The notes under the pieces: model-generated | What the model saw: the letters and a program-made list of their open reading frames with translations, nothing else | The model's database searches: none | What the model was told of the DNA's origin: nothing | Part shown: one piece after another, positions 14,396 to 21,932 of the stretch | Layout: every line of letters starts with the position of its first letter | Position numbering within the stretch: the first letter of the stretch is position 1 | Translations under genes and position numbers: made by a program | Assembly: GCA_009704985.1 (NCBI GenBank) | Contig: WLDE01000019.1 | Location: forward strand, 1-32,234 | Origin: Actinomycetota bacterium | Lineage (GTDB): Bacteria; Actinomycetota; Acidimicrobiia; Acidimicrobiales; Ilumatobacteraceae | Reading direction: 5' to 3' | Length of the DNA: 32,234 nt

Positions 14396-15094
14396 ATGAG
14401 CTTCTGGCCCACCCAGGAACACTGGAGCGTCAAGATCCCGCTCCACACCCCCCACTACCGGATGCCCTCGCTGGAGGAGACCGGCTTCGCTCCGCTGGCC
14501 GACGCCGACTTCGACGTGCCGGTCGCCGAGTACGAGACGCTCGAGTACATGGACTGGAAGAGCGGTGGCGACACCAACTTCGCACCGCTCGCGTCCGCCG
14601 ACGGCCAGCTCGACTGCCGGGGCTTCTGGGACAAGGGCAAGACCGACAAGGACGCGCTCTGGACCTCCAACGCCGACCTCGCGCCGACGCTGAAGCAGTA
14701 CGTGGACGGCATCGGCGCCAACTTCGGCCGGGTGCGGATCATCAAGCTCGAGCCGCAGGACCGCGAACAGGCCCTGCGCTCCATCCACCGCGACGACAAC
14801 AACCGGTTCAACCCCGACGACGAGGGCTGGGTCGTGCGCACGTGGGTCGAGCTGACGGACAACCCCGACAGCTACATGCTGCTGATGGACAACGGCCCCG
14901 ACGGCCTGCCCGACCGAGCCACCGAGCGCCGGGTACCGCTGCACCGCGGGTCGCGCTTCATCGTCGACACCCAGCGCCTCTGGCACGTCGTGGTGCACCT
15001 CGGCGACCAGCCGCGCTACGCGCTCATCACCAGCGTGGAGAGCACCCCCGAGCTCGACCGCTGGGTCGAGTCGCAGAGCCCCGCTCGCGTCTGA
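14396..15094 (+). CDS. Possible 2-oxoglutarate/Fe(II) oxygenase-like protein
   Basis: A 232-residue protein I do not recognise with certainty. The C-terminal half looks like a cupin-type Fe(II)/2-oxoglutarate oxygenase related to aspartyl/asparaginyl beta-hydroxylases. It has an HxD pair at H131-D133 (SIHRDDNNRF), a distal histidine at H197 or H201 (RLWHVVVHLG), and an arginine ten residues on (QPRYALI) where a 2-oxoglutarate-binding residue is expected. The N-terminal half (FWPTQEHWSVKIPLH) has no assignment. There is no signal peptide or membrane segment. It is single, with its own promoter, convergent with the mutase gene. A 10-bp tandem repeat spans its stop codon. Treat the enzymatic call as a hypothesis. 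Confidence 0.5.
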   Translation: MSFWPTQEHWSVKIPLHTPHYRMPSLEETGFAPLADADFDVPVAEYETLEYMDWKSGGDTNFAPLASADGQLDCRGFWDKGKTDKDALWTSNADLAPTLKQYVDGIGANFGRVRIIKLEPQDREQALRSIHRDDNNRFNPDDEGWVVRTWVELTDNPDSYMLLMDNGPDGLPDRATERRVPLHRGSRFIVDTQRLWHVVVHLGDQPRYALITSVESTPELDRWVESQSPARV

Positions 15095-15122
15095 TCGCGT
15101 CTGATCGCGTCCGATCGCGTCC
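15081..15122. repeat. 10-bp tandem repeat spanning a stop codon
   Basis: Four near-identical units (CCGCTCGCGT, CTGATCGCGT twice, CCGATCGCGT) plus two bases. The stop codon of the oxygenase-like gene lies inside the second unit, so repeat number could change the length of the region after the stop. Confidence 0.85.
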
Positions 15123-15168
15123 GGCGGTCACCCGAGCGCCGAGGACGCCCCGAACACGACGATCAGCG

Positions 15169-17118
15169 TCAGCCGGCGCGGTGCGCGACGGCCAGTTCGG
15201 CCACGCCGCGCATGATCGTCGACAGCTGGAAGTCCTTCGGGGTGAACACCGCTGCCACGCCCTGGTCGAGCAGCTTCTGGCGATCGCTCTCCGGGATGAT
15301 GCCGCCCACGACGAGCGGTGCGTCCACGCCCTCGCGCGCGAGCAGGCGGAGCAGCTCGGGGACGAGCTCGAGGTGCGAACCGCTCAGGATCGACACGCCG
15401 ATGACGTCGGGGTCCTCGTCACGCGCCGATGCCGCGATCTGCTCGGGGGTGGAGCGGATGCCGGCGTAGACCACCTCCATGCCCGAGTCGCGCGCCGCCA
15501 CCGCGATCTGCTCGGCACCGTTGGAGTGGCCGTCGAGGCCGGGCTTCGCGACGAGGAACTTGGGTGGGCCTCCCGGAATCGTCCGGACGAACTCGGCCAC
15601 CTCGGCCAGCTCGCCCGTGCGGCGACCGACGGCGGCGGCCACGCCGGTGGGAGCCCGGTACTCGCCGAACACCTCGCGCAGGATGGCCGCCCACTCGCCC
15701 GTCGTGCCGCCGGCCTTCGCGAGCGCGATCGACGGCTCCATGATGTTGGTGCCGTCCACCGCGGCGCGGCGGAGCTCGGCCAGCGCCGCGTCGACGGCGC
15801 CCTGGTCGCGGCTCGCACGCCAGGTGATGACGTCCTCGGTCATCTCGACGCCGACCGCCGGGTCGACGGTGAGGATCGAGTCGATCCCGTTCAGCTCCGA
15901 CCCGTAGCTCTCCGTGAAGGCGTTCACGCCGACCACGACCTGCTCGCCCGACTCGATGCGGCGCGTGCGCTCGGCCATCGACCGCACGAGGCGACCCTTG
16001 AGCTCCTCAACGGCGTCGAATGCACCGCCGAGCTCGAGCACCTCCTGCAGCTCGGCCCATGCCGCGTCCCGCAGCTCGGCGGTCTTCGCCTCGATGACCA
16101 CCGATCCCTCGAAGATGTCCTCGTACTCCAGCAGGTCGGTCTCGAACGCGAGCACCTGTTGCATCCGCAACGACCACTGTTGGTCCCACGGTCGTGGCAG
16201 ACCGAGCGCCTCGTTCCAGGCCGGCAGCTGGAGGCTGCGGGCGCGGCTGTTCTTCGACAGGGTGACGGCGAGCATCTCGAGCACGATGCGCTGCACGTTG
16301 TTCTCGGGCTGGGCCTCGGTGAGGCCGAGGCTGTTCACCTGCACGCCGTAGCGGAAGCGCCGCGCCTTGGGGTCCGTGACGCCGTAGCGCTCGAGGCCGA
16401 TCCGGTCCCACAGCTCGGTGAACGCCCGCAGCTTGCAGATCTCCTCGATGAAGCGGATGCCTGCGTTCACGAAGAACGAGATCGACCCGAACACCTGCGT
16501 GAACTGCTCGTCGGGAACCTGACCGCTCGCCCGCACCGCATCCAGCACGTCGATCGCCGTCGCGAGCGAGAACGCGATCTCCTGCACGGGCGTGCCGCCG
16601 GCCTCCTGCAGGTGGTACGAGCACACGTTGATCGGGTTCCACTTCGGTGCGTGGTGCGCGCACCAGGCGACCATGTCGACGATCAGCCGCTTCGAGGGCT
16701 CGGGCGGGAAGATGTACGTGCCGCGCGACAGGTACTCCTTGACGATGTCGTTCTGCGTCGTGCCGCGCAGCGCCCGCGTGTCGACGCCCTGCTCCTCGGC
16801 GTTCGCGACGTACAGCGCCAGCAGCCAGGCGGCGGTGGCGTTGATCGTCATCGACGTGTTCATGGTGCCGGGCGGGATGCCGTCGAGCAGCGTGCGCATG
16901 TGGCCGAGATGGGTGACGGGGACACCGACCTTGCCCACCTCGCCGTGCGCCATCGGCGAGTCGGGGTCGTATCCGGTCTGCGTCGGGAGGTCGAACGCGA
17001 TCGACAGACCGGTCTGTCCCTTCGCGAGGTTGGTGCGGTAGAGCTCGTTGCTCTTCTTCGCGGTCGAGTGCCCCGAGTAGGTGCGGATCAGCCAGGGGTC
17101 GTCGCGAGTCGCGGCCAT
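15169..17118 (-). CDS. ecm: Ethylmalonyl-CoA mutase (MeaA/Ecm type, B12-dependent)
   Basis: Coenzyme B12-dependent mutase of 649 residues, expected to interconvert (2R)-ethylmalonyl-CoA and (2S)-methylsuccinyl-CoA in the ethylmalonyl-CoA pathway. The catalytic barrel includes PWLIRTYSGHSTAKKSNELY, GLSIAFDLPTQTGYDPD, TMNTSMTINATAAWLLALY, NVCSYHLQEAGGTP and PWDQQWSLRMQQVLAFETD. The C-terminal cobalamin domain has the DxHxxG motif in KPGLDGHSNGAEQI (about 520-533). Catalytic and B12 domains are in one compact chain, and the motifs follow MeaA-type mutases rather than the two-subunit methylmalonyl-CoA mutase. ATG 17118 is preceded by TAACAA seven bases upstream; the frame is open further up but overlaps the neighbouring gene. 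Crotonyl-CoA carboxylase/reductase and other pathway genes are not in the window. Methylmalonyl- or isobutyryl-CoA mutase are less likely. Confidence 0.85.
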   Translation of the reverse strand: MAATRDDPWLIRTYSGHSTAKKSNELYRTNLAKGQTGLSIAFDLPTQTGYDPDSPMAHGEVGKVGVPVTHLGHMRTLLDGIPPGTMNTSMTINATAAWLLALYVANAEEQGVDTRALRGTTQNDIVKEYLSRGTYIFPPEPSKRLIVDMVAWCAHHAPKWNPINVCSYHLQEAGGTPVQEIAFSLATAIDVLDAVRASGQVPDEQFTQVFGSISFFVNAGIRFIEEICKLRAFTELWDRIGLERYGVTDPKARRFRYGVQVNSLGLTEAQPENNVQRIVLEMLAVTLSKNSRARSLQLPAWNEALGLPRPWDQQWSLRMQQVLAFETDLLEYEDIFEGSVVIEAKTAELRDAAWAELQEVLELGGAFDAVEELKGRLVRSMAERTRRIESGEQVVVGVNAFTESYGSELNGIDSILTVDPAVGVEMTEDVITWRASRDQGAVDAALAELRRAAVDGTNIMEPSIALAKAGGTTGEWAAILREVFGEYRAPTGVAAAVGRRTGELAEVAEFVRTIPGGPPKFLVAKPGLDGHSNGAEQIAVAARDSGMEVVYAGIRSTPEQIAASARDEDPDVIGVSILSGSHLELVPELLRLLAREGVDAPLVVGGIIPESDRQKLLDQGVAAVFTPKDFQLSTIMRGVAELAVAHRAG

Positions 17119-17125
17119 CACACGA

Positions 17126-17131
17126 TTGTTA
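17126..17131 (-). promoter_or_regulatory. Putative -10 element of ecm, overlapping a stop codon
   Basis: Minus-strand TAACAA (followed by T) ends seven bases before ATG 17118. Its first three bases are the TAA stop codon of the upstream metalloprotease gene (17129-17131). The mutase may therefore be transcribed independently while only 10 bases separate the two genes. Confidence 0.45.
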
Positions 17132-18421
17132 CCGCTCGGTAGTCGCTGGTGCCAGACGAGCCGCGCCGGCCGCGACCACGCGGGCGACGTCACCGACGTC
17201 ACCGACGTCACCGACCGAGCGCACCTCGATCCGCCAGCCCTCGACGTCCAGCGCCTCGCCCGGTCCGAGGAGGTCGGTGAACGGCTCGGCGGTGGTGTGG
17301 ACCGGGAGCTGCACCCGGAGCACGTCCTCGCCGGCACGGTCGTCGACGACGTGGACGGCCACACCGGACTCGGGGAGGTGGGTGTCGAGGCCGTCGGCCG
17401 TGCGCAGCTCGACGGTCACGATCCGGTACTCGTCGACCGGCAGCACCAGCAGGCGGGTGCCGTCGTCGCCCGCGGCGGGCGCCAGATCGACCTCCGTGCG
17501 ATCGCCGGTGCGGGCGGTCACCGCCGCGTCGAGGTCGAGCCAACCGAGATCGAGCAGGTTCACCGCGAGGGTCGATGCGGCGTCGCGTCGGTCGGGGTCG
17601 ACCGCTCGTGGCGCGGCGCTGTCGCTCATCACGTCGAGCGCGCTCGGGTACTCGTCGTCGCCGGGCGTGGACGTGCCCGAGTGCGGGAGGCCGAGCGTGT
17701 GCAGGTACTCGTGGAGCACCAGGTCCAGCAACGGCACCGGTCCCCAGCCGGGGTGGAAGTCGCTCGCGCCGACGTAGGCGGCCCGCCCCGTGAGCCGTGC
17801 GGGGCAGGTACCGTCGCACGTGAGCCAGCTCCCCGGCCGCCCCCAGCCGCCCGGTTCACCCTCGACGTGCTCGGCGGTCGCCACCGCGAGCACCGCCAGC
17901 GCGTCCGGTCGCGACGCGGCGAGGGCGGCCTCGACGCACTCGAGGTCCGTGTCGTCCCGGCCCATCGCGACGGTGCCACCGGCCACCAACTCCACCGTGG
18001 CCGCGCCGTGGGACAGCTCGTCGAGGTGGCGTGCCACCGGTGCAGCGATCCGCTCCACGATGCCGTCGGCGGTGAGGGGCTGGCGCAGCGGGAGGTCGCC
18101 GTAGAGGTCGGCCGTCGTGTCGGCGGGCACCTCGCACACCCACACCTCCACGACGTCGACGGCCGGCGCCGGGCGGTCGGCGAGGAGTCGGCCGACGAGC
18201 GGGGGGAGCGAGGTGTCCGGCGCGCCGGTCGCGTTCGCAGGGTCGGTCGGCTCCGTCGTCGAACCGGCCGCGCACGCGGTGGCGACGAGGGCCGACACCG
18301 CTGCGGCGAGGGCCGTCCGGGCGGCGCGTCGACTCGGCCGGCCGCCGCTGTGATCGTCGCCGCGGCCACCGCCGGAACCATCCCGGAACGGCCGCGGAAG
18401 ATTTCTTGCGGAGCCGCTCAA
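17129..18421 (-). CDS. Metzincin-like zinc metalloprotease lipoprotein
   Basis: Exported protein of about 430 residues. A basic n-region containing SRRAAR precedes a hydrophobic core ending in LVATAC, a plausible lipobox. The centre holds the zinc motif HEYLHTLGLPH (about 231-242), a full HExxHxxGxxH. A Met-turn-like ALDVMSDSAAP follows about 20 residues later, as in metzincins. The later part has beta-rich segments (DEYRIVTVELRTADGLDTHL) and ends in a Val-Gly-Asp repeat. The start is uncertain: TTG 18421 is the nearest start codon before the signal sequence, GTG 18475 is an alternative, and the frame is open to 18655. It lies 10 bases before ecm on the same strand and may be cotranscribed with it. 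Its substrate is unknown. Confidence 0.7.
   Translation of the reverse strand: MSGSARNLPRPFRDGSGGGRGDDHSGGRPSRRAARTALAAAVSALVATACAAGSTTEPTDPANATGAPDTSLPPLVGRLLADRPAPAVDVVEVWVCEVPADTTADLYGDLPLRQPLTADGIVERIAAPVARHLDELSHGAATVELVAGGTVAMGRDDTDLECVEAALAASRPDALAVLAVATAEHVEGEPGGWGRPGSWLTCDGTCPARLTGRAAYVGASDFHPGWGPVPLLDLVLHEYLHTLGLPHSGTSTPGDDEYPSALDVMSDSAAPRAVDPDRRDAASTLAVNLLDLGWLDLDAAVTARTGDRTEVDLAPAAGDDGTRLLVLPVDEYRIVTVELRTADGLDTHLPESGVAVHVVDDRAGEDVLRVQLPVHTTAEPFTDLLGPGEALDVEGWRIEVRSVGDVGDVGDVARVVAAGAARLAPATTER
17186..17212 (-). repeat. 9-bp tandem repeat, 3 copies, in the metalloprotease tail
   Basis: Three units of GACGTCACC (plus strand) encode Val-Gly-Asp repeats close to the C-terminus of the metalloprotease, outside its conserved domain. 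Confidence 0.85.
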
Positions 18422-18522
18422 GATCCCCTCAAGGTCCGCCGCACTCCGTCCGATGACTTCCCCGCAACGGTGCACGGCCGGAACGCCGAGAGGCGGTCCG
18501 GACAGCGGGCGGAACCAGCGTG

Positions 18523-18545
18523 AGTGAGACGTCGGCGGTCTCACT
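18523..18545. repeat. Perfect 8-bp inverted repeat
   Basis: AGTGAGAC and GTCTCACT flank seven bases. It lies between aat and the metalloprotease gene (both on the minus strand), about 100 bases upstream of the presumed protease start. It may be a regulator site or a second hairpin of the adjacent terminator region. Confidence 0.5.
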
Positions 18546-18559
18546 TCACGATGGACGCT

Positions 18560-18589
18560 GGTGCCGGTGGCCTCCGGGCCACCGGCACC
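18560..18589 (-). terminator. Strong hairpin downstream of aat
   Basis: Perfect 13-bp arms (GGTGCCGGTGGCC at 18560-18572 and its complement at 18577-18589) with a four-base loop, 49 bases past the aat stop. There is no T-tract on either strand, which is common for terminators in GC-rich actinobacteria. It would insulate the downstream metalloprotease gene. Confidence 0.6.
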
Positions 18590-18638
18590 GCACCATTGCC
18601 GGAGTATCACGTTCGGTGGTGGGACCACGGTGAGGGCC

Positions 18639-19358
18639 TCAGGCGGCGACCGCACTGCGCAGCAGTGCGAGGTACGCCGCCCGAGGCACCTCCACCACTC
18701 CCAGGCTGGCCAGGTGATCGGTCTTCCACTGCACGTCGAGCAGTTCGGCTCCCGTGTCGTTCAGCCAGTCGACCAGCGCCACGAGCGCGACCTTCGACGC
18801 GTCGGTCGCCTGCGAGAACATCGACTCGCCGGCGAAGAAGCCGTTGATCCGCACGCCGTACAGGCCACCGACGAGCTCGCCATCGCGGTAGGTCTCCACG
18901 GAGTGCACCCAGCCCAGTCGGTGGAGGGCGTCGTAGGCGTCGACGAACGCCGGCGTGATCCAGCCGTGCGGCCGGCGTGGGTCGCCGCAGCGCTGCATCA
19001 CGTCCCGGAAGCGGGTGTCGAAGCGGACCTCGTACCGGGCGCAACTCTTGCGCAGTGAACGGCTCACCTTCAGTCCGTCGAGCGGCAGGATGCCGCGCGG
19101 ATCGGGCGACCACCAGCCGAGCACCCGCTTGCGGACCGGCATCGGGAACAGCCCCGACCGGTACGCCGCGAGCAGCGTGCCCGGCCGCAGGTCGGCGCCC
19201 ACGGCGCAGAGCCCGTACCGGTCCGCGTCGTCGGGGTCGGGGAGTCGCCAGGCCGACGGAGGTGGCTCGATCGGGCGCATCGGCGCGAACCCCTGGTGCC
19301 ACGCGCGTCGCACCGGTGTCGGGGTGCCCGCCGGCGGAGTGCTGCGCCCGTCGCTCAC
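18639..19358 (-). CDS. aat: Leucyl/phenylalanyl-tRNA--protein transferase
   Basis: Transfers Leu or Phe from tRNA to the N-terminus of proteins starting with Lys or Arg, marking them for ClpAP/ClpS-type degradation (N-degron pathway). It has 239 residues, the normal family size. Signatures include AYRSGLFPMP (about 65-74), WWSPDPRGILPLDGLKVSRS (about 82-101), GWITPAFVDAYDALHRLGWV (about 132-151) and GLYGVRINGFFAGESMFS (about 164-181). The N-terminal 35 residues are Pro-rich and not conserved. The GTG start at 19358 has CATGAT six bases upstream. A strong hairpin follows the gene. Confidence 0.93.
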   Translation of the reverse strand: MSDGRSTPPAGTPTPVRRAWHQGFAPMRPIEPPPSAWRLPDPDDADRYGLCAVGADLRPGTLLAAYRSGLFPMPVRKRVLGWWSPDPRGILPLDGLKVSRSLRKSCARYEVRFDTRFRDVMQRCGDPRRPHGWITPAFVDAYDALHRLGWVHSVETYRDGELVGGLYGVRINGFFAGESMFSQATDASKVALVALVDWLNDTGAELLDVQWKTDHLASLGVVEVPRAAYLALLRSAVAA

Positions 19359-19364
19359 GCGACG

Positions 19365-19370
19365 ATCATG
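19365..19370 (-). promoter_or_regulatory. Putative -10 element of aat
   Basis: Minus-strand CATGAT ends six bases before GTG 19358, the CAnnnT variant of the recurrent promoter-to-start spacing. Confidence 0.35.
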
Positions 19371-19463
19371 CCCCGTCGCGCCGCCGTTCTGCCCTCGTTC
19401 TGGCCGCGAATCCTCCCGGAAACCGCAAGGATTCGCGACCGGTGCGAGTGGCGGGGCGCCGTG

Positions 19464-20390
19464 TCAGGTGCCGGCGAGCTGGGCGACGATCGGGGCGAGG
19501 GCCTGGGTGCCGTCGTTCTGGCAGACGATGTAGCTGATGCCCCAGCGCTCGCGCATGGCGAGCAGGTTCTCGGTGATCTGCTGCACCGACCCGACCTGGA
19601 AGAACGGGGCGGTGGCCACCACCTCCGGCGGCAGACCGAACGCCTTCGCCAGCGCCTCGATCACCGGTTGCGGATCGTCGGTCACCTGGGTCTTGAACAG
19701 CTGCAGCTGCAGCTCGATCTCGCCGAAGCGGTCGCCCGCCGCCTCCTTCACCCAGGCGATCTTCTCGTCGACCACGTCGGCTGCGGCGGTGGCCATCGAA
19801 CGCGGGTTGATCGAGCGCGCCACGATCTGCGGGTTGATCCCGACGATGTCGGCCTGCTGCGCCGCGAGCGTGAGGAGCTTGCGGCCGCCGCCGCCGATCA
19901 GGATCGGGATGTTCGAGATCGGCTTGGGCATCGCGTTCACCTCGGCGACGGAGTAGTGCGCGCCGTGGAACGAGAACGGCTCGGCGCCCCACAGGCCGCG
20001 CATGATCTGCACCGCCTCGCCGAGACGTTCGATGCGCGTGGCGGCGTTCGCCTGCTCGATGCCGGCGATGGCGTAGTCGTCCTTCGACCACCCTGCGCCG
20101 AGCCCGAGCAGCATGCGCCCGTCGCTCAGCAGGTCGATCGTCGCCGCCTCCTTCGCGAACAGCACCGGGTTGCGGAAGTCGATGCCGGCCACGTGTGGCC
20201 CGACGAGGATCCGCTCGGTCGCCGCGGCGGCCGCCATGATCGCCGGCACCGGTGCCAGCTGGTTGCCGAAGTGGTCGTCGATCTGGAAGCTCACGTAGCC
20301 GAGGTCCTCGGCCTGCTTCGCGAGGTCGCGCCACTCCTTTCCCGAGGTCGCGCGAGTGGCCTTGGCACCGAAGCGGAACGCATGCGTCAT
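19464..20390 (-). CDS. LLM-class (probably F420-dependent) oxidoreductase
   Basis: Luciferase-like monooxygenase-superfamily TIM barrel of 308 residues from ATG 20390 (311 if ATG 20399 is used). Family features are a N-terminal RFGAKATRATSGKEW, GYVSFQIDDHFGNQ, FRNPVLFAKEAATIDLLSDG, RMLLGLGAGWSKDDY and IPILIGGGGRKLL. The GGGG cofactor-phosphate loop and the absence of an FMN-type partner gene suit coenzyme F420, which actinobacteria use widely, but cofactor choice is inferred. Substrate unknown. It is divergent from the DinB-like gene with about 60 bases between them. No clear TAnnnT hexamer was found, unlike most neighbours. Confidence 0.85.
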   Translation of the reverse strand: MTHAFRFGAKATRATSGKEWRDLAKQAEDLGYVSFQIDDHFGNQLAPVPAIMAAAAATERILVGPHVAGIDFRNPVLFAKEAATIDLLSDGRMLLGLGAGWSKDDYAIAGIEQANAATRIERLGEAVQIMRGLWGAEPFSFHGAHYSVAEVNAMPKPISNIPILIGGGGRKLLTLAAQQADIVGINPQIVARSINPRSMATAAADVVDEKIAWVKEAAGDRFGEIELQLQLFKTQVTDDPQPVIEALAKAFGLPPEVVATAPFFQVGSVQQITENLLAMRERWGISYIVCQNDGTQALAPIVAQLAGT

Positions 20391-20440
20391 GCGCCTCATC
20401 AGACCAGACGAGTCACCTGACGGACGAGATGGGCATGTGC

Positions 20441-20446
20441 CAACCT
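20441..20446 (+). promoter_or_regulatory. Putative -10 element of the DinB-like gene
   Basis: CAACCT ends six bases before ATG 20453, the CAnnnT variant of the recurrent arrangement. Confidence 0.35.
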
Positions 20447-20452
20447 GGCGGC

Positions 20453-20950
20453 ATGGAGTCGTGCGAGGTGTGCGGGTTCGAGTGGGAGGCGATCGAGGCG
20501 GCGGAGGTGCCCTCGCGGCTCCGGGCCGCGCTCGACGGTTGGATCGAGTTGCTCGAGTCCGGCGACCCCACGATCCAGGTGCGGCCGACGCCCGACGTGT
20601 GGTCGGTGATGGAGTACGCCGGTCACGTGCGCGACGTGCTGTTCAACCTGCGCGACCGGATCGTGGTCGGCCTGGCCGAGGAGCATCCCGTGCCGAAGCC
20701 GATGTACCAGGACGTCCGGATCGCGAACGGGTTGCTGGTCGCGGACACGCCCGCCGACCTCGTGATCGAGCTGACCGCAGGGACCGGCCTGCTCGCGAAG
20801 ACGGTCGCTGCGCTCGACGGCGAACGGTTGGCGCGCACGCTCGTGTACCCGTGGCCGCGGGTGGCCGACCGCAGTCTGCTGTGGGTGGCAGCGCAGGCGT
20901 TGCACGAGGCGGAGCACCACCTCGCCGACGCCCGGTCGCAGCTCGGCTGA
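20453..20950 (+). CDS. DinB-fold protein
   Basis: A 165-residue protein with the DinB/YfiT four-helix metal-binding fold. In actinobacteria many members are thiol (mycothiol) S-transferases. The metal-binding histidine in VMEYAGHVRDVLFNLRDR (H58) and the C-terminal ALHEAEHHLADA histidines (about 150-156) supply the usual three-His site. The N-terminus adds a CxxC pair (residues 4 and 7) that most family members lack. MshA in the same window shows that the host makes mycothiol, which fits a mycothiol-dependent role, but no substrate can be named. It is convergent with the 3-hydroxyacyl-CoA dehydrogenase gene, 42 bases apart. Confidence 0.7.
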   Translation: MESCEVCGFEWEAIEAAEVPSRLRAALDGWIELLESGDPTIQVRPTPDVWSVMEYAGHVRDVLFNLRDRIVVGLAEEHPVPKPMYQDVRIANGLLVADTPADLVIELTAGTGLLAKTVAALDGERLARTLVYPWPRVADRSLLWVAAQALHEAEHHLADARSQLG

Positions 20951-20992
20951 AGCCGGGCGAGGGCGCCGTCGCGCCGCGGCGATCGGAGCGGA

Positions 20993-21844
20993 TCAGTAGG
21001 TGGAGAAGCCGCGCTTGGTCTTGCGGCCGAGGTGGCCGGCGGCGACCATGCGACGCAGCGTCGGCACGGCCGCGTAGTTCGGGTCGCGGAACTCCGCGTA
21101 CAGCGCGTCGAGGATCGCGACCGACGTGTCGAGGCCGACGAGGTCGAGCAGCGCGAACGGCCCCATCGGGAAGTTGCAGCCGCCCTTCATCGCGGTGTCG
21201 ATCGACTCCATCGACGCCGTGCCCATCTCCCACATCCGCACCGCGTTGTTCAGGTACGGGAAGAGCAGCGCGTTGACGATGAAGCCGGCGCGGTCGAGCA
21301 CCTCGACGGCGTCCTTGCCGCACGCCGTCGCGAACGCCATCGCCGAGGCGATCGTGTCGTCGCTGGCCGTGATCGGCCGGATCACCTCGACCAACTTCAT
21401 CGCCGGTGCGGGGTTGAAGAAGTGGATGCCGCACACCTGCTCGGGACGCTTGGTCACCATGGCCAGTTCCACGACCGGCAGGGTGGAGGTGTTCGTGGCC
21501 AGGATGCCCTCGGGCTTCACGATCTCCTCGAGTTCGGCGAACAGTGCCTTCTTGACGGCGAGGTCCTCGACGACCGACTCGATCACGAGATCGCAGTCGG
21601 CCACGCGTCCGAGATGATCCGTCGCCGTGATCCGGCCGAGGATCTCGGCCTTCTCGTCCTCGGTCGCCCGGCCGCGCTCGATCGCCTTCGTGAGCCCCTT
21701 GTCGATCGAGGCCACCATCGCGTCGGCGCTCGCCTGTGTGCGCGAGCGAACGACGACCTCGAACCCCGACCGGGCCATCACCTCTGCCAGCCCCGAGCCC
21801 ATGATGCCCGACCCGAGGATCCCCACCCGCTTGATCTCAGCCAT
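20993..21844 (-). CDS. 3-hydroxybutyryl-CoA dehydrogenase
   Basis: NAD(P)-dependent dehydrogenase of 283 residues that interconverts 3-hydroxybutyryl-CoA (or related 3-hydroxyacyl-CoA) and acetoacetyl-CoA. The N-terminal Rossmann motif VGILGSGIMGSGLAEVMA is at about 7-24. Family segments ATNTSTLPVVELA, CGIHFFNPAPAMKLVEVI and DRAGFIVNALLFPYLNNAVRM follow, with the catalytic histidine in GIHFFNP. The C-terminal 3HCDH domain ends in GHLGRKTKRGFSTY. It may feed the same C4 acyl-CoA pool as the ethylmalonyl-CoA mutase 4 kb away, or serve butyrate/PHB or fatty-acid metabolism. ATG 21844 has TAAGGT seven bases upstream; the frame is open further but lacks family likeness. Confidence 0.9.
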   Translation of the reverse strand: MAEIKRVGILGSGIMGSGLAEVMARSGFEVVVRSRTQASADAMVASIDKGLTKAIERGRATEDEKAEILGRITATDHLGRVADCDLVIESVVEDLAVKKALFAELEEIVKPEGILATNTSTLPVVELAMVTKRPEQVCGIHFFNPAPAMKLVEVIRPITASDDTIASAMAFATACGKDAVEVLDRAGFIVNALLFPYLNNAVRMWEMGTASMESIDTAMKGGCNFPMGPFALLDLVGLDTSVAILDALYAEFRDPNYAAVPTLRRMVAAGHLGRKTKRGFSTY

Positions 21845-21851
21845 GGACGCG

Positions 21852-21871
21852 ACCTTAGCTACCCGTGGGTA
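21852..21871 (-). promoter_or_regulatory. Putative promoter and operator of the 3-hydroxyacyl-CoA dehydrogenase gene
   Basis: Minus-strand TAAGGT (21852-21857) ends seven bases before ATG 21844. Two bases upstream lies the palindrome TACCC-AC-GGGTA (21860-21871), placed between the -10 and where a -35 would be, the usual position for a repressor site. The regulator is unknown. Confidence 0.5.
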
Positions 21872-21920
21872 ACTTGCCCCAAGTCGCTCGGGAGGATGGG
21901 TCGAGCGGCCCACGAGCAGG

Positions 21921-21926
21921 CAGGCT
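21921..21926 (+). promoter_or_regulatory. Putative -10 element of the HD hydrolase gene
   Basis: CAGGCT ends six bases before ATG 21933, the CAnnnT variant of the recurrent arrangement. Confidence 0.35.
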
Positions 21927-21932
21927 GTCGAC

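Noticed and set aside
15169..17118. Methylmalonyl-CoA mutase large subunit
   Set aside because: The protein is one 649-residue chain carrying its own B12 domain, and its motif text follows MeaA-type ethylmalonyl-CoA mutases.
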